Shown here: positions 1 to 7,122 of the stretch, piece by piece
Position numbering within the stretch: the stretch's first letter is position 1
Layout: every line of letters starts with the position of its first letter
NCBI GenBank assembly: GCA_030745885.1
Contig: JASLNR010000023.1
Coordinates: 1 to 29,051 of the forward strand
Length of the DNA stretch: 29,051 nt
Direction of reading: 5' to 3'
DNA from: Candidatus Thalassarchaeaceae archaeon
Lineage (GTDB): Archaea > Thermoplasmatota > Poseidoniia > Poseidoniales > Thalassarchaeaceae
Notes under the pieces: model-generated
Database searches by the model: none
What the model was told of the DNA's origin: nothing
Seen by the model: only the letters and a program-made list of their open reading frames with translations
Position numbers and translations under genes: made by a program

Positions 1-303
1 TACCTTGGCCATCTCATTGACGATCTGGTCATAGGCAGGGAAGATGTAGTCGGCAAACTGAATCTCAACAACTGGCCTTAGACCGTTGATTCCCATACCA
101 AATGCAGTGGCCGCTATTCCCCCCTCGGATAACGGGGTGTCGAAGATCCTGTGTGAGCCGTGCTTCTTCTGAAGTCCGTCGGTCGTTCTGAAGACCCCGC
201 CGAAATAGCCGACGTCCTGGCCGAAAATAATCACATTGGGATCGTCCTCAAGCATATTGTCAAGAGCGCTGTTTAGGGATTGGATGATGTTCATGTTCGG
301 CAT
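1..303 (-). CDS. 2-oxoacid (branched-chain type) dehydrogenase E1 component, beta subunit (partial, N-terminal 101 residues)
   Basis: The reverse strand from 303 to the left edge translates without stops as the N-terminus of a thiamine-dependent 2-oxoacid dehydrogenase E1-beta subunit; the rest (about 220-240 residues) lies outside the window. It begins MPNMNIIQSLNSALDNML and carries family blocks VIIFGQDVG, GGVFR, FDTPLSEGGI and EIQFADYIFPAYDQIVNE. These resemble branched-chain 2-oxoacid dehydrogenase beta more than pyruvate dehydrogenase beta. With the alpha subunit it forms an alpha2beta2 E1 that decarboxylates 2-oxoacids and passes the acyl group to lipoyl-E2. The ATG at 303 lies 2 bases after the alpha stop (306-308), so the two are surely cotranscribed. 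A second ATG three codons in (294) is possible. True substrate range (branched-chain 2-oxoacids, pyruvate or both) cannot be read from sequence. Confidence 0.9.
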   Translation of the reverse strand, partial: MPNMNIIQSLNSALDNMLEDDPNVIIFGQDVGYFGGVFRTTDGLQKKHGSHRIFDTPLSEGGIAATAFGMGINGLRPVVEIQFADYIFPAYDQIVNEMAKV

Positions 304-305
304 TT

Positions 306-1562
306 TCAGCCCCCCATCAACTCGTCGTGCTGCTCTTTGACATGCCAAGGCATCTCCTCATAGACCTCAGTGAAGATGGTATCCGCTGAAGGATAGGGGC
401 CGTTGGCTAGGTCGCCGAACTTGACTGCCTCCTTGTATGCCCCCATCACCTCTTCGTCTATGCGTTCATTTAGTTCGTCATGTTGTTCCTCACTCCACTC
501 CCCAATCTCGATTAGGTGGTCCCTAAGCCTATCGACCGGGTCGCCGCCAGGCCACTTCGTGTGCTCATCCTCGGGACGGTAGCGACTCGGGTCGTCGCTG
601 CTGCTGTGGGCGCCTGCGCGATAGGTCAGGACCTCAATGTGGGTGGCTCCGGCGCCATTGGCGGCACGCTCGCGTGCCCATCTGGTAACCGCGTATAGGG
701 CGAGGAAGTCATTCCCATCGACCCTGAATGAGGGCAATCCATAGGGCAGGCCTCTGGAGGCAAACTCATCCCCCCCAGTGGCTATGTTCGCGTGGGTCGA
801 TATCGCCCATTGGTTGTTGACAACATTGAGTATCACCGGGGCCTTGTAGACGCCGGCAAAGTTCAGTGCGTAGTGGTAGTCCCCCTCGGCACTGGCACCA
901 TCGCCTATCCACGTAATCGTGACTTCATCTAGCTCCTTGTACTGAGATGCCATTGCGACCCCCACCGCTTGGCTGAACTGGGTTCCAACGGGGCTCGACA
1001 CCGAGATGAAGCGACCTTCCCTGTATGAGTAATGGACAGGCATTTGCCGACCATTGATGTTGTCTTTGACATTGCCTATGCAGTGGCAAATCATGCTTAC
1101 CATGTCGCGACCGCGGACGAACTGCGCTCCCGGCTGTCTGTAAGTTGGGAATACCCAGTCCTGGGTCTCAAGAGCCATCGTCTGAGCTATTGCAATGCCC
1201 TCTTCGCCGAGCGAGCGCATGTAGAACGAGAGCTTCCCCGTCCTCTGCATCTTCATCATCCGATCGTCGAATATTCGAAGCCTGACCATGTGCTCTAGCC
1301 CCTCGCGCAACTGATCCGTACTGAGATTTGGGTTCCATGCCCCTGATGCCTTGTTGTCATCTCCAAGTACTCTGACTAGGCCATGAGCGTGCGGTACCGT
1401 GTCGTCCGCGCTACACTTCGCGGGATCCGGCCGTTCGAGGTCACCGGGCTTCCAAGGCCAGTTCCCGAAGTCCGCTTTGTCACCCGGTCTATTTGGAGCA
1501 GAAGGAACCGTCATCTTTGACTTCTTCTTTTCTGCCATGCTTGGAACACCCCACACACTCAT
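306..1562 (-). CDS. 2-oxoacid (branched-chain type) dehydrogenase E1 component, alpha subunit
   Basis: A 418-residue E1-alpha subunit, the thiamine-diphosphate-binding half of a 2-oxoacid dehydrogenase. The TPP motif is clear: GDGASAEGD (about 220-228) ending in VVNN (247-250). Other family blocks are FYMRSLGEEG (113-122), PTYRQPGAQFVRG (139-151), the RVDGND block (280-285) and the conserved loop HSSSDDPSRYR (319-329), phosphorylated in mitochondrial enzymes. These match branched-chain E1-alpha best; Thermoplasma has a related complex active on branched-chain 2-oxoacids. The first about 75 residues are a charged, low-complexity extension. The ATG at 1562 overlaps the lipA stop as ATGA (1559-1562), favouring this start; an ATG at 1538 (MAEKKK) is the alternative. 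Operon order is lipA, E1-alpha, E1-beta. Confidence 0.93.
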   Translation of the reverse strand: MSVWGVPSMAEKKKSKMTVPSAPNRPGDKADFGNWPWKPGDLERPDPAKCSADDTVPHAHGLVRVLGDDNKASGAWNPNLSTDQLREGLEHMVRLRIFDDRMMKMQRTGKLSFYMRSLGEEGIAIAQTMALETQDWVFPTYRQPGAQFVRGRDMVSMICHCIGNVKDNINGRQMPVHYSYREGRFISVSSPVGTQFSQAVGVAMASQYKELDEVTITWIGDGASAEGDYHYALNFAGVYKAPVILNVVNNQWAISTHANIATGGDEFASRGLPYGLPSFRVDGNDFLALYAVTRWARERAANGAGATHIEVLTYRAGAHSSSDDPSRYRPEDEHTKWPGGDPVDRLRDHLIEIGEWSEEQHDELNERIDEEVMGAYKEAVKFGDLANGPYPSADTIFTEVYEEMPWHVKEQHDELMGG

Positions 1563-2536
1563 GACATCTGGATTTGGGTCTTTACTTGGACCTCTTTACT
1601 GATGAGGTGGCTCACGGCCGATCCGGTGGACTCCCTGGTCACAACCGGCTCCATTCCAGTGGCTTCCTCCCAGAGCAGCCCTGCCCTGTAACTCGATCTG
1701 ACCAACGGTCCGCTCGCCACAGCCTTGAAGCCCAACTCCCGGGCGACGCAATCCCAGTCGGCGAATTGAATTGGCTTAGGAAACCTATCGACTGCAAGAT
1801 GCTTGTAGCTAGGTTGCAGGTACTGCCCCAGGGTAATCATGTCAACCCCGGCCCCTCTGATCTCCCCCATCGCTTCGACGATCTCCTCGTCAGACTCCCC
1901 CAGACCTACCATGATGCTGGTCTTGGTTAGGAGGTCTGGGCGCAGCCTCTTCGCCTCGCAGAGGACCTCTAGGGACTGATCGAACGAGGCCCGGGGGTCA
2001 CGAACAACGTCATCTAGTCGTGGAACACACTCCACGTTGTGTGCGAACACGCGCAGTGGTAGCCCCTCCAGCAGTGCAGCCAATGCCCCGATGTTGCCAT
2101 CGAGGTCCGAGCATAGGAGCTCTAGCCCGACATCAGGTGAATTTTCGTTGACCGCTTTGATACAGTCGCGGTAATGACTCGCCCCCCCGTCCGACAGATC
2201 GTCGCGATTGACCACCGTGATAACGGCGTAACTCAGGCCCATTCTCGCGATTGCCCCTGCCAGTTCTACAGGTTCATTGTCATCGAGTAGGGGTGGGTTC
2301 CTGACAGTGCCTACAGCGCAGAACCTACAACCCCTCGTGCATACCTCGCCAGCAATCATGAATGTCGCAGTGCCCCTTCCCCAGCAGTCATGTATGTTCG
2401 GACACATGGCTTCCTCGCATACGGTGAAGAGTCCATGTTCGCGTACATTGGCCTTAGTCTCCTTATACCGAATCTGAGCCACTCCAGTCGGAAGGGAAGT
2501 CCTGAACCAGTCCGGGAGCTTCTTTCTAGCACCCAT
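1559..2536 (-). CDS. lipA: Lipoyl synthase (radical SAM)
   Basis: LipA inserts two sulfurs into protein-bound octanoyl groups to make the lipoyl cofactor. Numbered from the ATG at 2536 (325 residues), it shows both LipA iron-sulfur signatures: CX4CX5C at about 40, 45 and 51 for the auxiliary cluster, and the radical-SAM CX3CX2C at 66, 70 and 73 (CTRGCRFC). The C-terminal RSSYRAG block contains the serine that ligates the auxiliary cluster. The frame is open upstream to 2653, with ATGs at 2626 and 2653. I prefer 2536 (MGARKKLPDWF) because it gives a normal family length and the preceding stretch is not LipA-like. It heads the E1-alpha/E1-beta operon, so the cofactor enzyme is coexpressed with the complex whose E2 needs it. 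No lipoate ligase or octanoyltransferase is in the window. Confidence 0.95.
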   Translation of the reverse strand: MGARKKLPDWFRTSLPTGVAQIRYKETKANVREHGLFTVCEEAMCPNIHDCWGRGTATFMIAGEVCTRGCRFCAVGTVRNPPLLDDNEPVELAGAIARMGLSYAVITVVNRDDLSDGGASHYRDCIKAVNENSPDVGLELLCSDLDGNIGALAALLEGLPLRVFAHNVECVPRLDDVVRDPRASFDQSLEVLCEAKRLRPDLLTKTSIMVGLGESDEEIVEAMGEIRGAGVDMITLGQYLQPSYKHLAVDRFPKPIQFADWDCVARELGFKAVASGPLVRSSYRAGLLWEEATGMEPVVTRESTGSAVSHLISKEVQVKTQIQMS

Positions 2537-2727
2537 TCGACGCTCTCGCGAACTCCCCCTGGATACTCCCCCACAGCCACCAGGTAGCGCATCCCCAAAG
2601 TCAATGGTCGGCAGTCGCCTGTCCATCAGGATTGACGGATGGAGGCTCAACATTAACCGTTCTCATTCTAAGCAGATGCCAAGCGAGCCGTGCAATCGGT
2701 AAAATGCAAGTCGTTCACCCGCGCTGC

Positions 2728-3495
2728 ATGGGCAGAGGCGCTGTACTGGTAACTGGCGGCGCCAAGCGCATCGGGCGCTCGACCTGCATACAACTGGCTA
2801 AGGACGGCTACGACATTGCCATTCACCATCGTGACTCTGCCTCGGAGGCTTCTGACCTGGCCCTTGAAATCGCATCTCTGGGGGGCCGTGCGACAACCTT
2901 GCAGTGCGACTTATCCGACCCAGCAGACACCTCGACTCTGATTGACAAGGCCTCAGAGTCATTGGGAAGTGTGTTCGGATTGGTGAACAACGCCTCGATC
3001 TTCATCCATGACGACATCACGACATTCGATGAGGACTCCTGGGACAGCCACATGGCTGTGAACGCGAGGGCACCATTGCTGTTGATCAGATCTCTGTGCC
3101 GGCGACTTGGTGAAGACCACCAAGCATCTGTGGTGAACATATTGGACCAGAAGATTGCAGCCCCGAATCCCGACCATCTCTCATACACGGCATCCAGATA
3201 TGCTATGCTCGGCCTCACCGAAGCCCTCGCTAGGGGACTTGCCCCATCTGTCCGTGTCAATGCGGTGGCTCCCGGTCACACGCTCCCTAGCTCCCTCCAG
3301 TCAACCTCTGGGTTTGCTAGGGCCCAGTCCGAGTCCCCCTTGGGCTATGGGCCAATGCCAGACGATATCGCGGGTGCCGTGTCTTATCTTATGGGGGCCG
3401 GTTCCGTCACTGGGCAGGTTATTTTCGTTGACTCTGGGGAAAGGTTCCTGATGAGATCGAGAGACGTCATCTTTGAGACGGAGGGGGAATCCTGA
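2728..3495 (+). CDS. Short-chain dehydrogenase/reductase, pteridine reductase / FolM-like
   Basis: A 255-residue Rossmann-fold SDR. The N-terminal nucleotide motif TGGAKRIGR (about 9-17) has the KRIGR form of NADPH-dependent pteridine reductases and dihydromonapterin reductase (FolM); the NNAS motif follows near 87-90. The active-site strand reads NILDQ, with an Asp as in pteridine reductases. The catalytic motif is SYTASR: Tyr about 153 is kept, but the usual Lys is Arg (about 157, codon AGA). The downstream RVNAVAPGHTLP block resembles alphaproteobacterial FolM-like SDRs that sit beside folB. The next gene here is FolB-like, 8 bases on, so a role reducing a dihydropterin is inferred. The frame is open from a TTG at 2632 and an ATG at 2704; ATG 2728 places the Rossmann motif at the usual distance from the start. 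Confidence 0.85.
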   Translation: MGRGAVLVTGGAKRIGRSTCIQLAKDGYDIAIHHRDSASEASDLALEIASLGGRATTLQCDLSDPADTSTLIDKASESLGSVFGLVNNASIFIHDDITTFDEDSWDSHMAVNARAPLLLIRSLCRRLGEDHQASVVNILDQKIAAPNPDHLSYTASRYAMLGLTEALARGLAPSVRVNAVAPGHTLPSSLQSTSGFARAQSESPLGYGPMPDDIAGAVSYLMGAGSVTGQVIFVDSGERFLMRSRDVIFETEGES

Positions 3496-3503
3496 CCGAG
3501 TTA

Positions 3504-3896
3504 GTGGACGCACTGTCTTCGGCACTCTCCGAGTCCTCGGGTGATGTCACGATAATCTTCCTGGAAGACGCCGTTCGGGAAATCGAGGTGGGAATACATG
3601 ATTTCGAGCATGACACCCGCCAATCGGTCAGGTTCGACATTTACGCCGTCCAGTCTGAATCTCAGACGCCTGAAGATGATGACATCGCCCATGTTCTGGA
3701 CTACGAGTACCTCCAGACTGCTCTAGACTCCGTCATCTCAAGGGGCCGATTCGGACTGCTTGAGAGCCTAGCCTCAGAGTTGCTTGACGAGATCTTGACT
3801 CCCCCTATGGTCATGGCAGCCTCGGTCAAGATCACCAAGCAGGATATCCCCGACTTCGAGGGCGAGCTAGGCTGCTCAGTCACTCGCCTAAAGTGA
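3504..3896 (+). CDS. folB: Dihydroneopterin aldolase-like protein (FolB family)
   Basis: A 130-residue tunnelling-fold protein resembling FolB, which cleaves 7,8-dihydroneopterin to 6-hydroxymethyl-dihydropterin and glycolaldehyde in tetrahydrofolate or methanopterin synthesis. It shows the FolB order: IIFLEDAVREIEVGIHDFE (18-35), a DYEYL block with the active-site Tyr (about 67), LLESLASELLDEI with the pterin-anchoring Glu (about 87), and the catalytic-Lys strand VKITKQD (Lys about 112). No ATG fits; the GTG at 3504 gives about 17 residues before the first strand. The gap to the SDR stop is 8 bases, so an operon is likely. Most archaea use an unrelated aldolase (MptD), so a bacterial-type FolB suggests transfer with the SDR. 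The family also includes epimerases, so exact activity is inferred. Confidence 0.8.
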   Translation: MDALSSALSESSGDVTIIFLEDAVREIEVGIHDFEHDTRQSVRFDIYAVQSESQTPEDDDIAHVLDYEYLQTALDSVISRGRFGLLESLASELLDEILTPPMVMAASVKITKQDIPDFEGELGCSVTRLK

Positions 3897-3910
3897 CTCA
3901 TCTGTTTGAT

Positions 3911-3996
3911 TGGTGCAGGGGGAGGGATTCGAACCCACGAAGCTCTAAGCACCGGAGCTTAAGTCCGGCCCCTTTGACCAACTCGGGCACCCCTGC
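3911..3996 (-). tRNA. tRNA-Leu (anticodon UAA), CCA encoded
   Basis: On the minus strand the gene starts at 3996 with GCAGGGG, pairing perfectly with CCCCTGC (3921-3915). The discriminator A is 3914 and a genomic CCA occupies 3913-3911. The D arm has CCC/GGG around GAGTTGGTCAAA. The anticodon arm is CCGGA-CTTAAGC-TCCGG, giving UAA, which reads UUA/UUG. A long variable arm (GCT-TAG-AGC) marks a class II tRNA and fits leucine. The T loop is TTCGAAT; its stem GTGGG/CCCTC carries one U-U mismatch at the second pair. I see no intron. It lies just past the folB-like stop on the opposite strand; no clear TATA box was seen upstream. Confidence 0.96.
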
Positions 3997-4083
3997 ACGC
4001 CTCCAGCCGAGCCGCTTGCTTTCAATCGAGCGGAAACCAACTATGCAAGAACCGATGCATTGCATGCTCCAACACCCCGAACG

Positions 4084-4092
4084 CTTTAACAT
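4084..4092 (+). promoter_or_regulatory. Possible archaeal TATA-like element
   Basis: CTTTAACAT lies about 40 bases before the ATG at 4131, in the spacer between the tRNA and the first giant surface-protein gene. The composition and distance would suit a TATA box with a short leader. The match is weak and no BRE is obvious, so this is only a suggestion. Confidence 0.25.
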
Positions 4093-4130
4093 CCCGAATG
4101 CGGCGGACAATCGTGCGAAATCGCTCAATA

Positions 4131-7031
4131 ATGGAGTCTCGCGACCGAGCTCGGCACGTCGCCTTTTCCCTAGTAATCCTCATGCTACTGCCCCTAGGGC
4201 TAGATGGGGGCCCCAGGGACAGCCTGGCCCCACCTCCCTCAATGGTCGACGCAAGTCCTCCTGATGCAAACTTCTACACCATGTACATCGCTAGTGGAAA
4301 CGGCTCGGGAATGGATGGATTGATCACCACCAAGGTTCCCGAAAGCGGAGGCCAGGAAACCGCTAGTGCCCTAGATTCGGATGTCGATTTCAAATCGAAT
4401 GAACTAATCTCCTCAATGGAGTTCTTCGGGCGAAAGTACCACGCCAATGACTCGTACTACCTTCCTGTCAATTTGTACCTCAAAGCCACCGGATCCTCGC
4501 AGTCCAGTGTCGATTGGACCGTTTCGATCCGGTCCTCTGGCGGCTCAGTCGGCAGCTCGACATGGGGTGGTGGAACAGTATGCGACTCCACCTTCTCCAG
4601 CACCTGTGACTTCGATTACGAATCTTTCGAAGTCAACATTGGGTCGAGACGGTCATTTACAGTAGACAAGGACGAACGATTCGAGGTCAGTGTGCGCGCG
4701 AGCATGAGCGGGTGCGACGATGGCCTCTTCACGAGTTGCTCGGCAGAGGTAGCGTGGAACCAAATCTCTGGCGAGAGCAGGTACTCGAATGTGCAGGCAG
4801 ATGCAAATGCCCTGAGCAATAGCATCATCGTCCTACAAAGGGAAGGCGCGAACCTGCCCGAAGGCCCGGAACTTGATTGGTATCCCAATGATGTCATAGA
4901 AGACCGGGCAATGCAGTTCTCGGTCGATGTCAAGAGCTCATTTGGAAGGTTCGACATCGCGAAGGTCGAACTTCTGATGCGGGACCCGGATGGTAACTAC
5001 GTTGTCGATCACAGAATTTCTGAGGATGACGAGGACATCGAGGACTCAAACAACGGAATCTTTGGGACATATCTCTGGACATACCCCAGTGGCCTCTCTT
5101 CTGGCGAGTACTCCGTAGAACTCAGAATCACCGATATCCAAGGTAATCAGGTGGGGATTGACCACGAACCAATCACAATGCACCAATGGGGCGTCTCCGT
5201 CAACCACAGGCACGGTAGGAACGTGGAGTACTTCGCCCCCAGCCAAATTACTCCAATTCCACTCCAACTAGTCCATAGGGGTGATTCCACCAAATCTATG
5301 TTCGTAGAACTTGAGGTCCTGACCAACCTCGGGAGCTCGTGGCTGATCGAGTTCGACTCGCCCGCCGGATACGAACTCAATTCAGGCGGTACCATCCTCA
5401 ATCCAACCGTCACTCTCACGGCTCCTGATGATCTTACTGGAACAGCCAAGAAACTCGAGATCCGTGCTGTCGCCGAAGCTGATGTCGACGGCGTGATGTC
5501 GGTCGTGCATCAAGACGTACTCGTTCTGAACATTGAGAAGATCGACGTTTACCAGCCCCCCGTCGTCTCCATCTGGTCCGATGACCACAAGATTCCGATT
5601 GCCAACTCCTCCAGGGCCGACGCAATAGACCCAACAATCCCGAGGTTCGTCGACAACGATGAGTTCAATCCGTTCATCCTCGAGATATTCAACACTGGAT
5701 TCGATGCCGATTCGTTCAGAATAGATGTTCTAAAACGATCCAAGTCCCTTTTCCAGCTCCATGACAATACTACTGGCCAGAGGATTCTGGAGGACGAGGG
5801 GGATGCCACGTTCCATACCTCTCTTTTGGAACGTCATGCGACCCAAGTGTTCATTCTCGGCGTCAAGCCCAGCTTGGACCGAGAGGACCCGGATATTGGT
5901 GAGATCGAACTTGAGGTCATCAGCAGGGGCAATGCCTCCTTGAACTCAGTTGTGACATTCACCATCCAAAGGACCTTCGGGGTTCGTGCTGAGGTTTCGC
6001 AGGATTGCGACGGTACTCCGATGGGTCACATGAAGGTTTCACTCTGCGCCCCGGGGTCGGATAGGCCTACAATAGAGTTCAGGACTAGGATTTCCAATAG
6101 TATGGCTGAGGACGAATCAGCAACTTGGTGGTTGATTCAGAACCCGTCCTCTTTGAAGGAGAACACCGATCGCAATCCAGCGTACGGCCAATGGGAGTTC
6201 CAAATCACTGACGCGGATGACATAGCGGTTCCTAGGGTCTCGCTCGGACCTGGCGACTTCACCGAGGTCTTCGTAAGAGTGACTCTGACCAACCAAGTCG
6301 AAGTCGGTAACCACACCGTGTACCTGCGAATCGTCGAGGAGACAGAGGAGGCAGACCCGAGGTACTTCGACCTGCCCATGACATTCGAGATCGACGCGGA
6401 CAACCCCATGCTTGAGATCCTTCAGATTTCTCAGAACATCAAACTCATTCCCGGCGGGCAATACTCGATTCAGATGAAAGTCAAGAACGAAGGAAACAGC
6501 CCCCTCACAGTTCTGTTGGAGTCCGACGTCGAGGAAAGCGACTGGGCAGTCGAGATAGGGGGCCTGTCCGGATCTCCGCTCATCGTGATCGGGGCCTTCG
6601 AGGAGACTGGCTTCACTGTTGTGATTTCCGTCCCCGATTCAGCGAATAACGGGGACTCAATCCCAATTTCCATATCAGCCACTCCTCTCGATACCGAGCA
6701 AGGCTTCTCCGAATCTTACACAGCAACGTTCACCCTTGATGCCGTAATTGAGATCGGCTCCATTTCCGACATACTGATCAACGAGTTGACCCATCCCCGC
6801 CCAATCACATTGGTTCTGGTCGTCGTCAGCGTACTGCTTCTCTTCGCGGGGATCCAGAGTAGGATGAATCGGCGTCGCTGGGCAACACAGATGGCATTGA
6901 TCGATGCGATTTCAGACGATCAAGCCGCGGCGGAAACGGGCGAAGGGCAGCAGATTCCTGCACCCGTTACCGTCTCCGATAGTGTACAAAGAATTGACAG
7001 ATACGATGATGAGGACGTCGAACTCGTCTGA
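4131..7031 (+). CDS. Large secreted, membrane-anchored surface protein with Ig-like/CARDB-type domains
   Basis: A 966-residue probable cell-surface protein. From the ATG at 4131 it has a basic N-terminus (MESRDRARH) and a hydrophobic core (VAFSLVILMLLPLGL), a plausible signal peptide; an upstream in-frame ATG at 4098 would add 11 residues. The long exterior is acidic, beta-rich and repetitive, with several Ig-like segments. The last of these (about 770-880) resembles CARDB/NEW3-type domains, with blocks such as VKNEGNSPLTV. Four cysteines cluster near 150-215. One TM helix (about 892-909, ITLVLVVVSVLLLFAGI) is followed by a basic stop-transfer segment (RMNRRR) and a short acidic cytoplasmic tail. 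It lies directly upstream of the 2975-residue surface protein on the same strand, with about 90 bases between. No enzymatic domain is recognised; an envelope or adhesion role is inferred from architecture. Confidence 0.8.
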   Translation: MESRDRARHVAFSLVILMLLPLGLDGGPRDSLAPPPSMVDASPPDANFYTMYIASGNGSGMDGLITTKVPESGGQETASALDSDVDFKSNELISSMEFFGRKYHANDSYYLPVNLYLKATGSSQSSVDWTVSIRSSGGSVGSSTWGGGTVCDSTFSSTCDFDYESFEVNIGSRRSFTVDKDERFEVSVRASMSGCDDGLFTSCSAEVAWNQISGESRYSNVQADANALSNSIIVLQREGANLPEGPELDWYPNDVIEDRAMQFSVDVKSSFGRFDIAKVELLMRDPDGNYVVDHRISEDDEDIEDSNNGIFGTYLWTYPSGLSSGEYSVELRITDIQGNQVGIDHEPITMHQWGVSVNHRHGRNVEYFAPSQITPIPLQLVHRGDSTKSMFVELEVLTNLGSSWLIEFDSPAGYELNSGGTILNPTVTLTAPDDLTGTAKKLEIRAVAEADVDGVMSVVHQDVLVLNIEKIDVYQPPVVSIWSDDHKIPIANSSRADAIDPTIPRFVDNDEFNPFILEIFNTGFDADSFRIDVLKRSKSLFQLHDNTTGQRILEDEGDATFHTSLLERHATQVFILGVKPSLDREDPDIGEIELEVISRGNASLNSVVTFTIQRTFGVRAEVSQDCDGTPMGHMKVSLCAPGSDRPTIEFRTRISNSMAEDESATWWLIQNPSSLKENTDRNPAYGQWEFQITDADDIAVPRVSLGPGDFTEVFVRVTLTNQVEVGNHTVYLRIVEETEEADPRYFDLPMTFEIDADNPMLEILQISQNIKLIPGGQYSIQMKVKNEGNSPLTVLLESDVEESDWAVEIGGLSGSPLIVIGAFEETGFTVVISVPDSANNGDSIPISISATPLDTEQGFSESYTATFTLDAVIEIGSISDILINELTHPRPITLVLVVVSVLLLFAGIQSRMNRRRWATQMALIDAISDDQAAAETGEGQQIPAPVTVSDSVQRIDRYDDEDVELV

Positions 7032-7122
7032 ACCTCCCGGTGCATGTCCGAACGACGCTCCATTCGTCTTAAGACCCGTTGGTAGCGCCAACAAAACAGG
7101 AATGGTAGCCTTGCTGTTCGTA

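Noticed and set aside
306..1562. Assignment of E1-alpha as pyruvate dehydrogenase only
   Set aside because: The RVDGND and HSSSDDPSRYR surroundings and the beta N-terminus resemble branched-chain enzymes more, though dual activity is possible.
2537..2653. N-terminal extension of LipA
   Set aside because: The 39 extra residues do not resemble LipA and extend into the divergent promoter region; normal length is reached from ATG 2536.
6904..7122. Extended start of the giant surface protein overlapping the previous gene
   Set aside because: The extra residues are basic and low-complexity, overlap the conserved tail of the upstream gene, and would precede the signal peptide.
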